From Pseudonocardia sp. CNS-139 (lineage in GTDB: Bacteria > Actinomycetota > Actinomycetes > Mycobacteriales > Pseudonocardiaceae), in assembly GCA_001942415.1 (NCBI GenBank), contig MKJX01000206.1:1-64000 (forward strand): DNA of 64,000 bases, read 5' to 3'. Positions 9,117 to 19,893 of the stretch are shown here, piece after piece. Both the position numbers and the translations under genes were made by a program. The notes beneath the pieces were generated by a model. The model was given only the letters and a program-made list of their open reading frames with translations, was not told the DNA's origin and searched no databases. Each line of letters starts with the position of its first letter. The stretch's first letter is position 1.

Positions 9117-10310
9117 GTGCTCGACGTTCCGCTCGGCTCGCTGCGGGTGCTGGAGCTCGGCCAGTTCCTCGCCGGGCCCTACTGCGGCCAGCTGCTGGCC
9201 GACATGGGCGCGGACGTCGTCAAGGTCGAGCCGCCCGGCCGCGGCGAGCAGGGCCGCACGATGATGGGCCAGACGGTCGCGGGGCCGGACACCGCGTTCT
9301 TCATCGCGGTCAACCGCAACAAGCGCAGCGTCACGGTCGACCTGAAGTCGCCGGAGGGCAAGGAGGTCTTCCACCGGCTCGTCGCCACCGCGGACGTGCT
9401 GGTCGAGAACTTCCGCCCGGGAGTCACCGCCCGGCTCGGGATCGACTACGAGAGCCTCAGGGAGGTCAACCCGGCGCTGGTCTACGCGAGCATCTCCGGG
9501 TTCGGGCAGACCGGGCCGTACCGGGACCTGCGGGCGCACGACCTCATCGCGCAGGGGATGTCCGGGATGATGAGCGTCACCGGCGACCCGGACGGCCCGC
9601 CGGAGAAGGCCGGGCTCTCGATCGCCGACCTCTCGGCGGGCCTGTTCGGCGCGTTCGGCGTGCTCACGGCCTACGTCTCCCGGCTGCGGACGGGCCGCGG
9701 GCAGGCGGTCGACACGTCGATCTTCGAGGGGCCGCTCGCGCTGTCGGTGTTCGAGACGGCCCAGCTCTGGGCGCTGGGCGAGCTGCCCCGGCCCGTCGGC
9801 TCGACGAACCGCAGCTCCGCGCCCAACCAGGCGTTCCGGGCCCGCGACGGCCACCTCAACATCTGCGCCACCAACGAGAAGCTGTGGGCGCAGCTGTGCC
9901 AGGCGATCGACCGGCTGGACCTCACCGACGACGCCCGGTTCACGACCAACGCCGACCGGCTGCAGAACCAGACCGCACTGGCCGTGGAGCTCGAGGCCAC
10001 GCTGCGGAAACGGGACAAGACGGAGTGGGTGGAGATCATCCGCAACGCCGGCGTCCCGGCTGGACCGATCTACGACTACCAGGAGGTGTTCGAGGACCCA
10101 CACACGCAGGCGAGGGAGATGGTGGTCGAGATGGACCACCCGCTGGAAGGGAGGGTGCGCGGACTGGGCATCCCCGTGAAGCTCAGCGAGACGCCGGGCC
10201 GGATCCGCCGGCCGGCGCCCCTGCTGGGCCAGCACACCGACGAGACGCTGACGGAGCTCGGGTACTCCGCGGACGAGATCCGCACGCTCCGCGGCAACGG
10301 CGTCGTCTGA
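9117..10310 (+). CDS. class III CoA-transferase (CaiB/BaiF family)
   Basis: 397 residues, frame intact, GTG start behind GGAGG. Family III CoA-transferases move CoA between carboxylic acids through an aspartyl-CoA anhydride. Visible motifs are LELGQFLAGPYCGQLLADMGADVVKVEPP, NRNKRSVTVDLKSPEG, VENFRPGV, and the catalytic Asp in RAHDLIAQGMSGMMSVTG. The C-terminus carries AGVPAGPIYDYQEVFEDPHTQAREM. Together with the acyl-CoA dehydrogenase it would activate and oxidise an organic acid. The substrate cannot be named from sequence. Confidence 0.9.
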   Translation: MLDVPLGSLRVLELGQFLAGPYCGQLLADMGADVVKVEPPGRGEQGRTMMGQTVAGPDTAFFIAVNRNKRSVTVDLKSPEGKEVFHRLVATADVLVENFRPGVTARLGIDYESLREVNPALVYASISGFGQTGPYRDLRAHDLIAQGMSGMMSVTGDPDGPPEKAGLSIADLSAGLFGAFGVLTAYVSRLRTGRGQAVDTSIFEGPLALSVFETAQLWALGELPRPVGSTNRSSAPNQAFRARDGHLNICATNEKLWAQLCQAIDRLDLTDDARFTTNADRLQNQTALAVELEATLRKRDKTEWVEIIRNAGVPAGPIYDYQEVFEDPHTQAREMVVEMDHPLEGRVRGLGIPVKLSETPGRIRRPAPLLGQHTDETLTELGYSADEIRTLRGNGVV

Positions 10311-10439
10311 CGCCGGGGACGTCTCGGGCAGCCGGCGCGGGGGGCGTGCCGGGCGCCCGACGACGTCGACCGGATGACGCGTCCCGGGGCCGGTCCGGCC
10401 GACCTGTGACGCGCCGTCGACGCGCGCTCCGCCGTGAGC

Positions 10440-10463
10440 GCATTCCTGTGCCATTCGGAATGC
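10440..10463. promoter_or_regulatory. inverted repeat GCATTCC/GGAATGC ahead of solute-binding gene
   Basis: GCATTCC and GGAATGC are separated by 10 bp, with an inner CATTCGGAATG (10452-10462). The half-sites match those ahead of the IclR gene at 7047, so this may be a second operator of the same regulator. It lies about 90 bp before the GTG start at 10555. Confidence 0.35.
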
Positions 10464-10554
10464 GGTTCCCGCATGCCCTGGTGCCGGCGTGGTGCCGGCC
10501 AGGGCCGATCAATCCTGCCCACCGGGGGGAATGACCTGCCAAAGGAGCTGGGTC

Positions 10555-12191
10555 GTGACACCACGAAGAATGGAGACCAGGCGCCGCCGCTGGCTCGTGG
10601 CGAGCCTCGCGGGGCTCTTCGTCCTGCTGGCGAACGTCGCGTGCGGGTCGCCCACCGCCGCTCCGGGCGCGGCGCGCCCGCGCAGCTGGACGTCTCGCAC
10701 CCCTACGGCAGCAACCTGGCCGAGGACGGCACGCCCAGGCGCGGCGGCACGCTGAACGTCGGCGTGTTCACCGACACCCCGTCGTTCGACCCGAGACCGG
10801 CCAGAACCCGGTCGCCGCGGAGATCTACGACTCGCTGATGCGCTTCGACGAGAAGAGCGAGCCGCAGCCGTTCCTGGCCGAGTCGCTGACCACGGCCGAC
10901 GCCGGCGCGACCTGGACGCTGAAGCTGCGCCCCGGGGTGCGGTTCCACGACGGCACGACGCTCGACGCCGACGCCGTCGTCTACAACATGCAGCGCCACC
11001 TCGACGACACCACGTCCGTCGGGTGGCAGTACGCGCGGGCGATCCGCGCGATGACCGTCGTCGACCCGCTGACCGTGCGGTTCGACCTGGTCCAGCCCAA
11101 CGGGTCGTTCGCGAGCTACTTCGCGCTGCCCTACACCGTCGGCAACCTGGGGACGATCGGCTCGCCCGCCGCCATGGAGAAGTGGGGCGCCGACTACGGC
11201 AAGCACCCGGTCGGGGCCGGGCCGTTCCGGTTCGTCGAGTGGATCCCCGGATCGCAGCTGGTGGTCGAGCGGTTCGACGACTACTGGCAGAACGGACAAG
11301 GGGCTGCCCTACCTCGACCGGATCGTCTACCGGCCGCTCCCGGACACCGACTCGCGGTACCTGTCCCTCGTCAACGGCGACGTGGACCTGGTGATCGCCG
11401 GCTACTACAGCGAGGTCTACCGCGGCTCGACCAACCCCGGCCTGCGGACGTACTACGGCCCGGGCATCGGGGCGAGCTACCTCTACTTCAACTTCGACAA
11501 GCCGCCGTTCGACGACCGCCGGATGCGGGAGGCGATCGTGCGGTCGGTCGACCCCGACGCCATGAACGCGGCCATCTACATGGGCGCGATGCAGGAGGCC
11601 AAGTCCGTGATCCCGGAGCAACCCGCTCTTCAGCCGGCAGGCCGCGGACGCCTGGCCGACCTACGACCTCGAACGCGCCCGGCAGCTGATCGACGAGTAC
11701 GTCGCCGACGGCGGCCAGAAGAGCTTCACGCTGTCCAGCTCGAACAGCCCGGACACGGTGAAGCTCGCGACGTTCCTGCAGGCCCAGTGGCCGCGGCCGG
11801 CATCGAGGTGCAGCTGCAGCACTACGAGCACGCGACCTACAACGGGGCCGTTCTCAAGAACGGCGACTTCCAGGCCGCCACCGGTCTCGAAGGGCCGTGG
11901 CAGAGCCCGTTCCCGATCATCTACAGCCTCTTCTACACCGACGGCCCGAAGAACCGCGGCAACTACTCGAACCCGCAGGTGGACGCGGCGCTCGACGAGG
12001 CCGTGCGGGCCGCCGACCCGGCCACCCGCATCGCGGCCTACCAGCGCGTGCAGGAGCTCACCACCGAGGATCTCGCCGTCGCCTGGCTGAGCCGCTCGTA
12101 CAAGGGCACGCTCGCCCGTCCCGAGGTGAAGGGAATCGTGCGCTACCTCGACGGGGAGATCTTCTACAGCACGATCTGGCTGGACCGATGA
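10555..12191 (+). CDS. ABC transporter substrate-binding lipoprotein, family 5 (several frame breaks)
   Basis: About 545 residues from GTG 10555 (ATG 10570 is an alternative). It has a lipoprotein signal ending LLANVACGS. The mature protein has family 5 (peptide/nickel/opine) binding-protein features: RGGTLNVGVFTDTPSFDP, WTLKLRPGVRFHDGTTLDADAVVYN, VGAGPFRFVEWIPGSQLVVERFDDYW, NFDKPPFDDRRMREAI and PQVDAALDEAVRAADPATRIAAYQRVQELT. Frame breaks fall near 10673, 10797, 11300, 11628 and 11800. No permease or ATPase is adjacent, so it either feeds a distant transporter or is an orphan. Context suggests uptake of the acid degraded by the neighbouring enzymes. Confidence 0.82.
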
Positions 12192-12236
12192 GTGGATCGA
12201 TGAGATCGGCGAAGAACGCACGAGAGGAGTCGGTGC

Positions 12237-13596
12237 ATGCTTTCCCGAGCTGACAACGACATGCTGACCCAGACCGACAAGGGCACCCCGATGGGGGAGC
12301 TGTTCCGGCGCTTCTGGCTGCCGGCGCTGCTCGCCGACGAGCTTCCGGGGCCGGACTGCACGCCCGTGCGCGTCACGCTGCTCGGGGAGAAGCTCGTGGC
12401 GTTCCGGGACACCGACGGGCGGGTCGGTTTCGTCGACGCGTACTGCCCCCACCGCACGCGCCGCTGTTCTTCGGGCGCAACGAGGAACGCGGCCTGCGCT
12501 GCATCTACCACGGCTGGAAGTTCGACGTCGACGGCAACTGCGTCGACATGCCGAACTGCGTCGAGGGCGGCTCTTTCAAGGATCGGGTGAAGGTCGTGGC
12601 CTACCCGGCCTGGGAGGCCGGCGGCATGATCTGGGTCTACATGGGCCCGCCGGACAAGGAGCCGCCGAAGCCCGCGTACGAGCTGCTCGACGCCCCGGAG
12701 ACGCATCGGTACGTGTCGAAGTTCTTCCTCAACTGCAACTACTTCCAGGCGCTGGAGAACGAGTTCAAGGACGGGCACGTCCCGTTCCTGCACCGGGACC
12801 TCGTCGTCGGCAGCAACGGCGGCCCGCTCGCGGCCGTCACCGGCAGCCCCGACCTGGAGAAGGAGATCCTGCGCCGGCTGCAGAACCCGCCGGACCCGGC
12901 CCGGCTGACCATCGTCGACACCGACTTCGGGCAGGTCTGCGTGGACCACGGCGACCTCACCCCGGAGGGCAAGCAGCCCTACTCGGTCAGCAACGCGTTC
13001 TGGATGCCGTGTTTCTCGCCGGCGGGCGGGCTCAACGCGCCCGGCGTGTACAACGTGAACATCCGGGTGCCGGTGGACGACGAGCACATCGTGTTCTTCC
13101 GCTGCAAATGGAGCGAGCGGCCGCTGACGGAGAAGATGCTCTACGAGATGAAGCACGGCGGCGTCGAGTTCCCCGAGCTGATCCCCGGGACGTTCGTCCC
13201 GAAGCAGAACATGGCCAACGACTACGAGGTCGACCGGGTCCACCAGCGGTTCTTCAACTTCTCCGGAATCGTCAACGTCCCGGTGCAGGACGTCGCGATG
13301 CTGGAGAACCAGCGCGGCCCGATCGCGGACCGCACGCGCGAGCAGCTGGTCAGCTCCGACAAGTGGATCATCCAGGCCCGCCGGCGCATGCTCGACGCGG
13401 CGAAGGCCTTGCGGAACGGGGTCGAGCCGCGCGAGCCGTGGCACCCGGAGTCGTACCGGTTCCGGCGCGGCACGGTGGTCGTCGACCCCGGGACGCCGGT
13501 GGAGGAGGCGATCAAACCGGCCCTGGTGCCGTGGCCACGCCCCGAGCCCAACGGCCGGCCGGCACGCGTCCCCGCCCCCGAGGCGCCCAAGCCTGA
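12237..13596 (+). CDS. Rieske [2Fe-2S] aromatic-ring oxygenase large subunit (frame breaks)
   Basis: A phthalate 4,5-dioxygenase/vanillate demethylase-type oxygenase of about 450 residues. The Rieske ligands CPH and CIYHGW are both present once a frame break near 12461 (one missing C) is repaired. The non-haem iron motif is in NEFKDGHVPFLHRD (D-x2-H-x4-H). As read, the frame runs on without a stop into the aldo/keto reductase. One added C at 13592 gives CCC-TGA and a stop at 13594-13596, right before a 62-bp hairpin, so the apparent fusion is rejected. It probably hydroxylates or O-demethylates an aromatic acid. The reductase partner is not in the window. Confidence 0.85.
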
Positions 13597-13599
13597 CGG

Positions 13600-13661
13600 C
13601 ACACACCTCCGGTACTCCGCACACACGTCAGGACGTGTGTGCGGAGTCCGGCAGGTGTGTG
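13600..13661. terminator. large inverted repeat after Rieske gene
   Basis: Two 30-nt arms around a 2-nt loop. The inner 13 bp of each arm (CCGCACACACGTC / GACGTGTGTGCGG) are perfect, and the outer arms have small mismatches. It sits 3 bp after the inferred Rieske stop and 23 bp before the next start. No U-tract follows, as is common in actinomycetes. Likely a terminator. Confidence 0.65.
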
Positions 13662-13684
13662 CGGTCCTCGCAGACAGGAGAACG

Positions 13685-14530
13685 ATGAGCGGGTTCGCGG
13701 GCACCGTCGTCCCGGCGGTCACCCTCAACAACGGAGTGGTCATGCCCCGGCTGGGGCTGGGCGTCTTCCGGATCACGCCGGAGGAGGCGGCGGTGACGCT
13801 GCCGGCGGCGTTCGCGGCGGGCTACCGCAGCATCGACACCGCCCCCCTGTACGGCAACGAGCGCGCGGTGGGCGAGGTGGTGGCCCGCTGCGGCATCCCC
13901 CGCGACCAGCTGTTCGTCACCACGAAGCTCGGCAACGGCGCGCACGGCTACGACGCGGCCCTGCGCGCGTTCGACGCGAGCACGCAACAGCTGGGCCTCG
14001 ACCAGGTCGACCTCTACCTGATCCACTGGCCGCTGCCGCGCCGGGACCGCTACGTCGAGACGTGGCGCGCGCTGGAGAAGCTGCTGGCCGACGGGCGGAC
14101 CCGGGCGATCGGGGTGTCGAACTTCCAGATCGCGCACCTGGAGCGGCTCGCCGCCGAGACCGGCACCGTGCCCGCCGTCAACCAGGTGGAGCTGCACCCG
14201 TGGTTCGCGCAGGACGAGCTGCGGGCCTACCACGCCGCGCACGGCATCGCGACGATCGCGTGGGGCCCGCTGGCCCGCGGCACCGACCTGCTCGGCGAGC
14301 CGCTGCTCGCCGAGATCGCCCGCCGCAACGGCCGGACGATCGCCCAGGTGCTCCTGCGCTGGCAGATCCAGCTGGGCAACACCGCGATCCCCAAGTCGGC
14401 GCGGCCGGAGCGGATCGCCGAGAACATCGGCATCTTCGACTTCGTCCTCTCCGCCGAGGACATGGCGCGGCTCGCGACGCTGGAGACGCACACCCGCATC
14501 GGCCAGGACCCGGACGTCCGCGACGACTGA
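13685..14530 (+). CDS. aldo/keto reductase (2,5-diketogluconate reductase type)
   Basis: 281 residues from ATG 13685, 4 nt after AGGAG. It is an NADPH-dependent carbonyl reductase with the full tetrad: Asp in YRSIDTAPLYGNE, Tyr in the same stretch, Lys in FVTTKLGNG and His in YLIHWPLP. The cofactor phosphate loop IPKSARPERIAENI is also present. The frame is intact. It lies behind a probable terminator and so is likely transcribed separately from the Rieske gene. Its physiological substrate is unknown. Confidence 0.88.
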   Translation: MSGFAGTVVPAVTLNNGVVMPRLGLGVFRITPEEAAVTLPAAFAAGYRSIDTAPLYGNERAVGEVVARCGIPRDQLFVTTKLGNGAHGYDAALRAFDASTQQLGLDQVDLYLIHWPLPRRDRYVETWRALEKLLADGRTRAIGVSNFQIAHLERLAAETGTVPAVNQVELHPWFAQDELRAYHAAHGIATIAWGPLARGTDLLGEPLLAEIARRNGRTIAQVLLRWQIQLGNTAIPKSARPERIAENIGIFDFVLSAEDMARLATLETHTRIGQDPDVRDD

Positions 14531-14636
14531 CCGGCGTCCGGGCCCCGGGTGGTGAGGCTCATCCTCCGCGGGCGAGGCCGAGCGGTGCCCGGCGGCGCAC
14601 CATCGACCGGCATCGCGGCTGGAAGGAGGCCCCGAG

Positions 14637-15673
14637 GTGACGGACGTGGCCACCCCGACCGGCGTCCAGGCGAGACGCATCGCGGAGTTCATCGAGCCGC
14701 TGCGGGTCGAGCCGGGGTCGCGGGTGAAGCTCTGGAAGGACTTCGACCCCCGCTACCGCGCCGACTTCCTGCGCAAGAAGGACGGCGTCGCGCTCCTGCG
14801 GACCGGCATCACGATGCTCGCGGACTACCAGCGCCGCCTCGCCGCGCAGGGCACCCACGGCGTCCTGCTGTGCCTGCAGGCGCTGGACGCCGGCGGCAAG
14901 GACGGGACGATCCGCCACGTCATGAGCGGGGTGAACCCGCAGGGCGTGCGCGTGAGCGGGTTCAAGGTGCCCTCCGCCGAGGAGATCGACCACGACTACC
15001 TGTGGCGCTACGCGCGCCGGCTCCCGTCCCGCGGGGAGATCGGGATCTTCAACCGGTCGCACTACGAGGAGGTCCTCGTGGTGCGGGTGCACCCCGAGAA
15101 CCTGGAGCGCCAGAAGCTGCCGGCGGCGGCCAAGGGCAAGGACGTGTGGGAACGCCGCTACCGGGAGATCAACGACTGGGAGCGCTACCTCACCGACAAC
15201 GGGATCGTCGTGGTGAAGCTCTTCCTCAACCTGTCGCGGGAGGAGCAGCGCACCCGGTTCCTGCGCCGGATCGACGTGCCCGAGCGCAACTGGAAGTTCT
15301 CCGCGGCCGACGTCCGCGAACGCCGGCGCTGGGACGACTACCAGCGCGTCTTCTCCGACATGCTCTCGGCGACCAGCACGCCGTGGGCGCGTGGTACGTC
15401 GTGCCCGCGGACCGGAAGTGGTTCGCCCGCATCTGCGCGGCGGCCGTGCTCGTCCACACGCTGGTCGCGATCGACCCCCGCTACCCGACGGTGAGCGACG
15501 AGGTCCGGGCCGGTCTCGCGGACGCCCGCCGCGAGCTCGAACGGGAGGCGCCGAAGGGCGCGGCCGCCGACCCGTACCTCGCCGCGCAGAACGGCCACCA
15601 CGGGCACCACGCGAAGGCGTCGAAGAAGAAGGGGAAGCGGAAGAAGGCGAAGAAGGAGAAGGCGCACGCGTAG
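14637..15673 (+). CDS. ppk2: polyphosphate kinase 2 family protein (one frame break)
   Basis: About 345 residues from GTG 14637 with a strong AAGGAGG site. PPK2 enzymes transfer phosphate between polyphosphate and nucleotides. The Walker A motif ALDAGGKDGTIRHVMSG and the Walker B region IFNRSHYEEVLVVRVHP are present, followed by YREINDWERYLTDNG and KLFLNLSREEQ. The frame breaks near 15388, after which PADRKWFARICAA completes the core. The C-terminus is an unusual Lys-rich basic tail (about 25 residues ending KKKGKRKKAKKEKAHA) that may bind polyphosphate or nucleic acid (inference). Confidence 0.88.
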
Positions 15674-15687
15674 AACGGAGGCCGACC

Positions 15688-18408
15688 GTGGAGCGGACCG
15701 TCCCCTCGCCGCAGGTCGCGGCCGGTGACGCCTGGTACGCGCGGACGCCCGCGGCCGTCGCCGAGGCGCTCGGCGTCGACCCGGCCGTCGGGCTGCCGGC
15801 GCGGATCGCGGCCGACCGGCTGCGCGCGAACGGCCCCAACGCGCTCCCCGAGGAGCCCCGGTGCCCGGCTGGCGGCGGTTCCTCGACCAGTACCGCAGCT
15901 ACATGCAGATCATCCTGCTGGCCGCCGCGATCGTGTCGGCCGTGGTCGCCCAGTGGGCCACGGCCGTGCTCCTGCTCCTGCTGACGATCCTCAACGCGGT
16001 GATCGGGCTGCGCCAGGAGGGCAAGGCCGAGAGCGCGATGAACGCGCTCAGGTCGATGATGAAGGCCACCGCGCGCGTCCGCCGCGACGGGGACGACGCC
16101 GAGATCCCCGCCGAGCAGGTGGTCGTCGGCGACGTCGTCCAGCTCGCGGGCGGCGACCAGGTGCCCGCGGACGGCCGGATCGTCGCCGCGAGCGCCCTGC
16201 AGATCGACGAGTCGCCGCTCACCGGCGAGAGCACGCCCGCGGCGAAGGACGCGACCACCCTCGACGGCGGCGAGCTGGCGCCGGCGACCAGACGAACATG
16301 GCGTTCATGAACACCCCGGTCACGCACGGCAGCGGGACGATGATCGTCACCGGCACCGGCGCGGCCACCCAGTTCGGCCGGATCTCGGCGATGCTCACGA
16401 CGACGGCCAAGGAGAAGTCGCCGCTGACGAAGGAGCTGGACCGGCTCACCCTGTGGATCGCCGGCGCGGCCGGGATCACGATGATCGTGATGTTCGTGCT
16501 GGGCCGCAGCCGCGGCGAGGCCTGGGACGTGCTGTTCGTGAGCGCCGTGGCCCTCGCGATCGCGGCCATCCCCGAGGCCCTGCCGACCGTCACCCAGATG
16601 ATCCTGTCGCTCGGCGGCATCGACCTGGCCAAGCGCAACGCGATCGTCAAGGAGCTGCCGTCGGTCGAGACGCTCGCGTTCACCTCGGCGGTCAACTCCG
16701 ACAAGACCGGCACGCTCACGATGAACCAGATGACGGCCGTCGAGGTCGTCACGCCCAGCGACCGCTACACGGTCTCCGGCAGCGGCTACGACCTCGCCGG
16801 CAAGGTCCACCACGCCGCCGGCACCGCGCCGACCGTCGAGGCCGCGATCCTGCCCTACGTCGTGGCGAGCGACGCCCGGCTGGTCGACGGCCGGGTCGTC
16901 GGCGACCCGACCGAGGGCGCGCTGCTGGTGCTCGGGCACAAGGCCGGCCTCGACGTCGACGCCACCCGCGAGCGGCTGCCGCGGCTCGCCACCCTGCCGT
17001 TCGACCCCTCGTACAAGCTCATGGCCGTCTTCACCGCGGCCACCGGCGCGGACGGCCGCCCGGTCGTCCGGTGCTTCGTGAAGGGCGCGGCGCCCGCCGT
17101 GACGGGACGGGCCGCGGCCGCGCTCTCCGCCGCCGGCCCCGTGGCGTGGGACGCCGGGCTCCGGGACCGGATGAACGCCGAGATGGTGCGCATGGAGAGC
17201 GACGGCCGCCGGGTGATGGCCGCGGCCGTGCGGGACCTGGACCCCGACACGTTCGACCGGGACGGCGACCTGCTCGGCTACGTCACCGACGTGCTGCTCA
17301 CGAGCCTGGTCGGGATGGTCGACCCGCCCCGCGACGAGTCGAAGGCGGCGGTGGCGAGCGCGCAGGCCGCGAACATCCGCGTCCGGATGGTCACCGGCGA
17401 CGACGTCACGACCGGCGCGGCCATCGCCCGCCAGCTCGGCATCCCGGGCCGGCCCATCCTCGGCGCCGACTTCGCCGCGCTGCCCGAGCACGTCCGGCTC
17501 GCGCGCATCGACGAGATCGGCGTCGTCGGCCGCGTCGCCCCGGAGCACAAGGTGCTGCTCGTCGACACGCTCAAGAAGAAGGGCGACGTCGTCGCGATGA
17601 CCGGCGACGGCGTCAACGACGCCCCGGCGATCAAGGCGGCCGACATCGGGATCGCCATGGGCACCGGCACCGACGTGGCCAAGAACGCCGGGCGGATGAT
17701 CCTGTCCGACGACAACTTCGCCACGATCGTCTTCGCGGTGGAGCAGGGCCGCAAGATCTACGACAACCTCACGAAGTACATCCGCTTCGTGCTGATCCTG
17801 CTGGTCGTGTTCGTCCTGACGTTCCTCGGCGCCGCCGTGCTGAACATCGCCGCCGGGGAGCCGTTCAACCCGGCGCAGGTGCTGTGGATCCACTTCTTCG
17901 TCACGCCGCGTTCGGCTTCGCGCTGGGTTTCGACCGCGAGACGCCGGGGCTCATGTCGCTGCGCCCGCGCCCCCGCGGCCGGTCCGTGCTGACCCGGGAC
18001 CTCGTCGTCACCGTGGGGCTGACCGGCGTCTACATCAGCGTGGCCCTGCTCGGCATGATCGTGCTCGGCACGCAGCGCTACGGCGACCTGGAGATCGGCC
18101 GCTCGATCGCGTTCACGTCGTTCGCGCTCTGCCTGATCGTCGCCGCCCTGGAGTGCCGCAGCGCGACGCAGACGGTGCTGACCACGTCGACGTTCGACAG
18201 CAAGCAGATGAACAAGGCGCTGCTCGCCGAGGCGATCCTCGCGGTGCTGGTCACGCAGATGGACGTCTTCCAGCGGCTGCTGGGCACGGTCCAGATCAAC
18301 CTGGCGCAGTTCGGCTGGGCGCTCCTGCCGCCGCTCGGCCTGCTGGTGCTGTGGGAGCTGGGCAAGCTCGTCGCCCGGCTCGCGGCCGGCCCCCGCCTCC
18401 GGCCGTGA
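15688..18408 (+). CDS. P-type cation-transporting ATPase, P2 class (three frame breaks)
   Basis: About 905 residues. It contains a cation-ATPase N-terminal domain (WYARTPAAVAEALGV), the TGES dephosphorylation loop (SPLTGESTPAAKD), the metal-site helix IAAIPEALPT, the phosphorylation motif SDKTGTLT, the nucleotide-binding KGAAPAVTGR region, and the hinge VAMTGDGVNDAPAIKAADIGIAMG. Six C-terminal membrane segments follow. Breaks fall near 15860, 16290 and 17910. The P2-type core suggests Ca2+/Mn2+ or Mg2+ rather than heavy metals, because no CPC motif is seen. It ends in a large hairpin shared with the convergent flavin reductase. Confidence 0.88.
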
Positions 18409-18478
18409 CGTCGCAGCCCGCGAGGCGTCCTCGCAGCGTGTGGACGGGCTGCGAGGACGCGCGGCGGGCTGCGAGGTC
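18407..18478. terminator. bidirectional hairpin between convergent genes
   Basis: Arms 18407-18437 and 18448-18478 (31 nt each, about 4 mismatches) around a 10-nt loop. The half-element CTCGCAGC is repeated inside. It lies exactly between the stops of the ATPase and the flavin reductase, so it can terminate both. Confidence 0.7.
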
Positions 18479-18985
18479 AGGTGTAGGACTCCGGCACGAG
18501 CGACCGGAACGCCGCCGGTAGTAGACGGCGGGCGGCGCGGGTTCGCCGAGCACGACGTGCCGCACGTGCCCGACGATGATCGTGTGGTCGCCGGCCGGGT
18601 GCCGGCCCTCGACGTGGCAGTCCAGCGTGGCGTGCGCGCCCGCGAGCGCGGTCTGGCCGCCCGCGGTGGTCGTCACGTCGAGATCGGTGAACTTCCGGGC
18701 GCCCTTCGTGGCGAACCGCGTCGCGTGGTGTTCCTGGCCGGCCTGCAGCACGCTGACCGCGAAGCGGTCGCAGCGGGCGAAGACCGGATGGCAGGTGGCG
18801 GACGTCGCCAGGCACACCAGCACGAGCGGCGGGTCGGCCGAGACCGAGCAGAACGCGCTGGCGGTGAAGCCGTGCGGCCGGCCGGCCTCGTCGTGCGCGG
18901 TCGCGATCACCACACCCGCCGGGAACCGGGCCATGGCCTCCCGGAACAGCGCCGGGTCCGCGGCGAGCGGCGTCACGCCAGACAC
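18477..18985 (-). CDS. flavin reductase, FMN-binding split-barrel type (one frame break)
   Basis: About 170 residues. It has the typical flavin reductase domain: FREAMARFPAGVVIATAHDEAGRPHGFTASAFCSVSADPPLVLVCL, followed by FAVSVLQAGQEHHATRFA and DHTIIVGHVRHVVLG. It supplies reduced FMN/FAD to a two-component monooxygenase. The ACAD-fold hydroxylase at 29955-31096 is the natural partner. The GTG start at 18985 overlaps the MBL gene. The frame breaks near 18525, after which FRSLVPESYT ends the protein. It is the last gene of the minus-strand polyketide operon. Confidence 0.85.
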
Positions 18986-19893
18986 GTCGGCAGCCGCCCG
19001 TCGTTCAGCTCGACCATCTCCCCGAAGATCGCGACGACGTCCAGCGGCCGGGCGAGCGGCCCGCCGGCGATCTCGGCGTACGCCCGGTGCACGTTGCCGA
19101 CGAGGCGCTCGGGGTCGAGCAGGTGCCCGAACAGGTCGGGGTCGGCGTCCCGGGCCACCTCCAGCGGGGTGGCGCCGCGGCGCACCCCGGCGTCGGCGAG
19201 CGCCTGGATCCAGCGCAGGTACTCGACGGTCCGGTCGAGCACGTCGGGGCCGGTGACCGGGCCGTGCCCGCAGACGATCGTGCGCGGCTCCAGCTGGCGC
19301 AGCCGCTCGACGGCGACGAGCGTGCCGCGGATCGAGCCCATCAGCGTGAACGGCGTGCTGCCGGAGAGCACGACGTCCCCGGCGAACAGCACCCGCTCGT
19401 CCGGGAGCCACGCCACGACGTCGTTGGTGGTGTGCGCAGGCGCCATCCCGATCAGCTCGATCCGCCGCCCGCCGACGTCCACGGCCATCCGGTCCCGGAA
19501 CGTGACGGTCGGCAGCGTCACCCGGACGTCGCCCCAGGCCACGTCCGGCCACAGCCCGGTGAGCGCGAGACCGGTGTCGCGCAGCTCGGCCGGCGCCTCC
19601 TCGTGGGCCACGATCGTCGCGTGCGGCCCGAAGAGGTGGTTGCCGAAGACGTGGTCGCCGTGGTGGTGGGTGTTGACGACCACGCGCCGCGGCGCCGCGC
19701 ACAGCTCGTCGACGGTGTCGCGCAGCATCGCCGCCCGGGCCTCCGTGGCCAGTGTGTCGATCACGGCGGCGCCGCCGCCGCCCGTGACGATCCCGGCGTT
19801 GCTGACGCACCAGCCGCCCGGTTCCTGCACGTAGGCGTACACGCCGTCGGCCAGCTCGACGGTCCGCTCGGTCGTCACCCCGGTCGCGGTCAC
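18973..19893 (-). CDS. MBL-fold metallohydrolase of the polyketide cluster
   Basis: 306 residues, frame intact, GTG start at 19893 coupled to the aromatase gene. The zinc motif is VVVNTHHHGDHVFGNHLF (HxHxDH), with later ligands in APAHTTNDVVAW, LFAGDVVLSG and IVCGHGPVTG. MBL proteins in type II polyketide clusters are thought to help cyclisation or hydrolytic release; here that is inferred from position. It is flanked by the aromatase and flavin reductase with overlapping codons, which argues for co-expression. Confidence 0.85.
   Translation of the reverse strand: MTATGVTTERTVELADGVYAYVQEPGGWCVSNAGIVTGGGGAAVIDTLATEARAAMLRDTVDELCAAPRRVVVNTHHHGDHVFGNHLFGPHATIVAHEEAPAELRDTGLALTGLWPDVAWGDVRVTLPTVTFRDRMAVDVGGRRIELIGMAPAHTTNDVVAWLPDERVLFAGDVVLSGSTPFTLMGSIRGTLVAVERLRQLEPRTIVCGHGPVTGPDVLDRTVEYLRWIQALADAGVRRGATPLEVARDADPDLFGHLLDPERLVGNVHRAYAEIAGGPLARPLDVVAIFGEMVELNDGRLPTCLA

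Noticed and set aside
12548..14530. Apparent Rieske oxygenase-aldo/keto reductase fusion in one open frame
   Set aside because: One missing C at 13592 removes a TGA stop at 13594-13596. A terminator-like hairpin follows at once, and the reductase has its own AGGAG and ATG at 13685.
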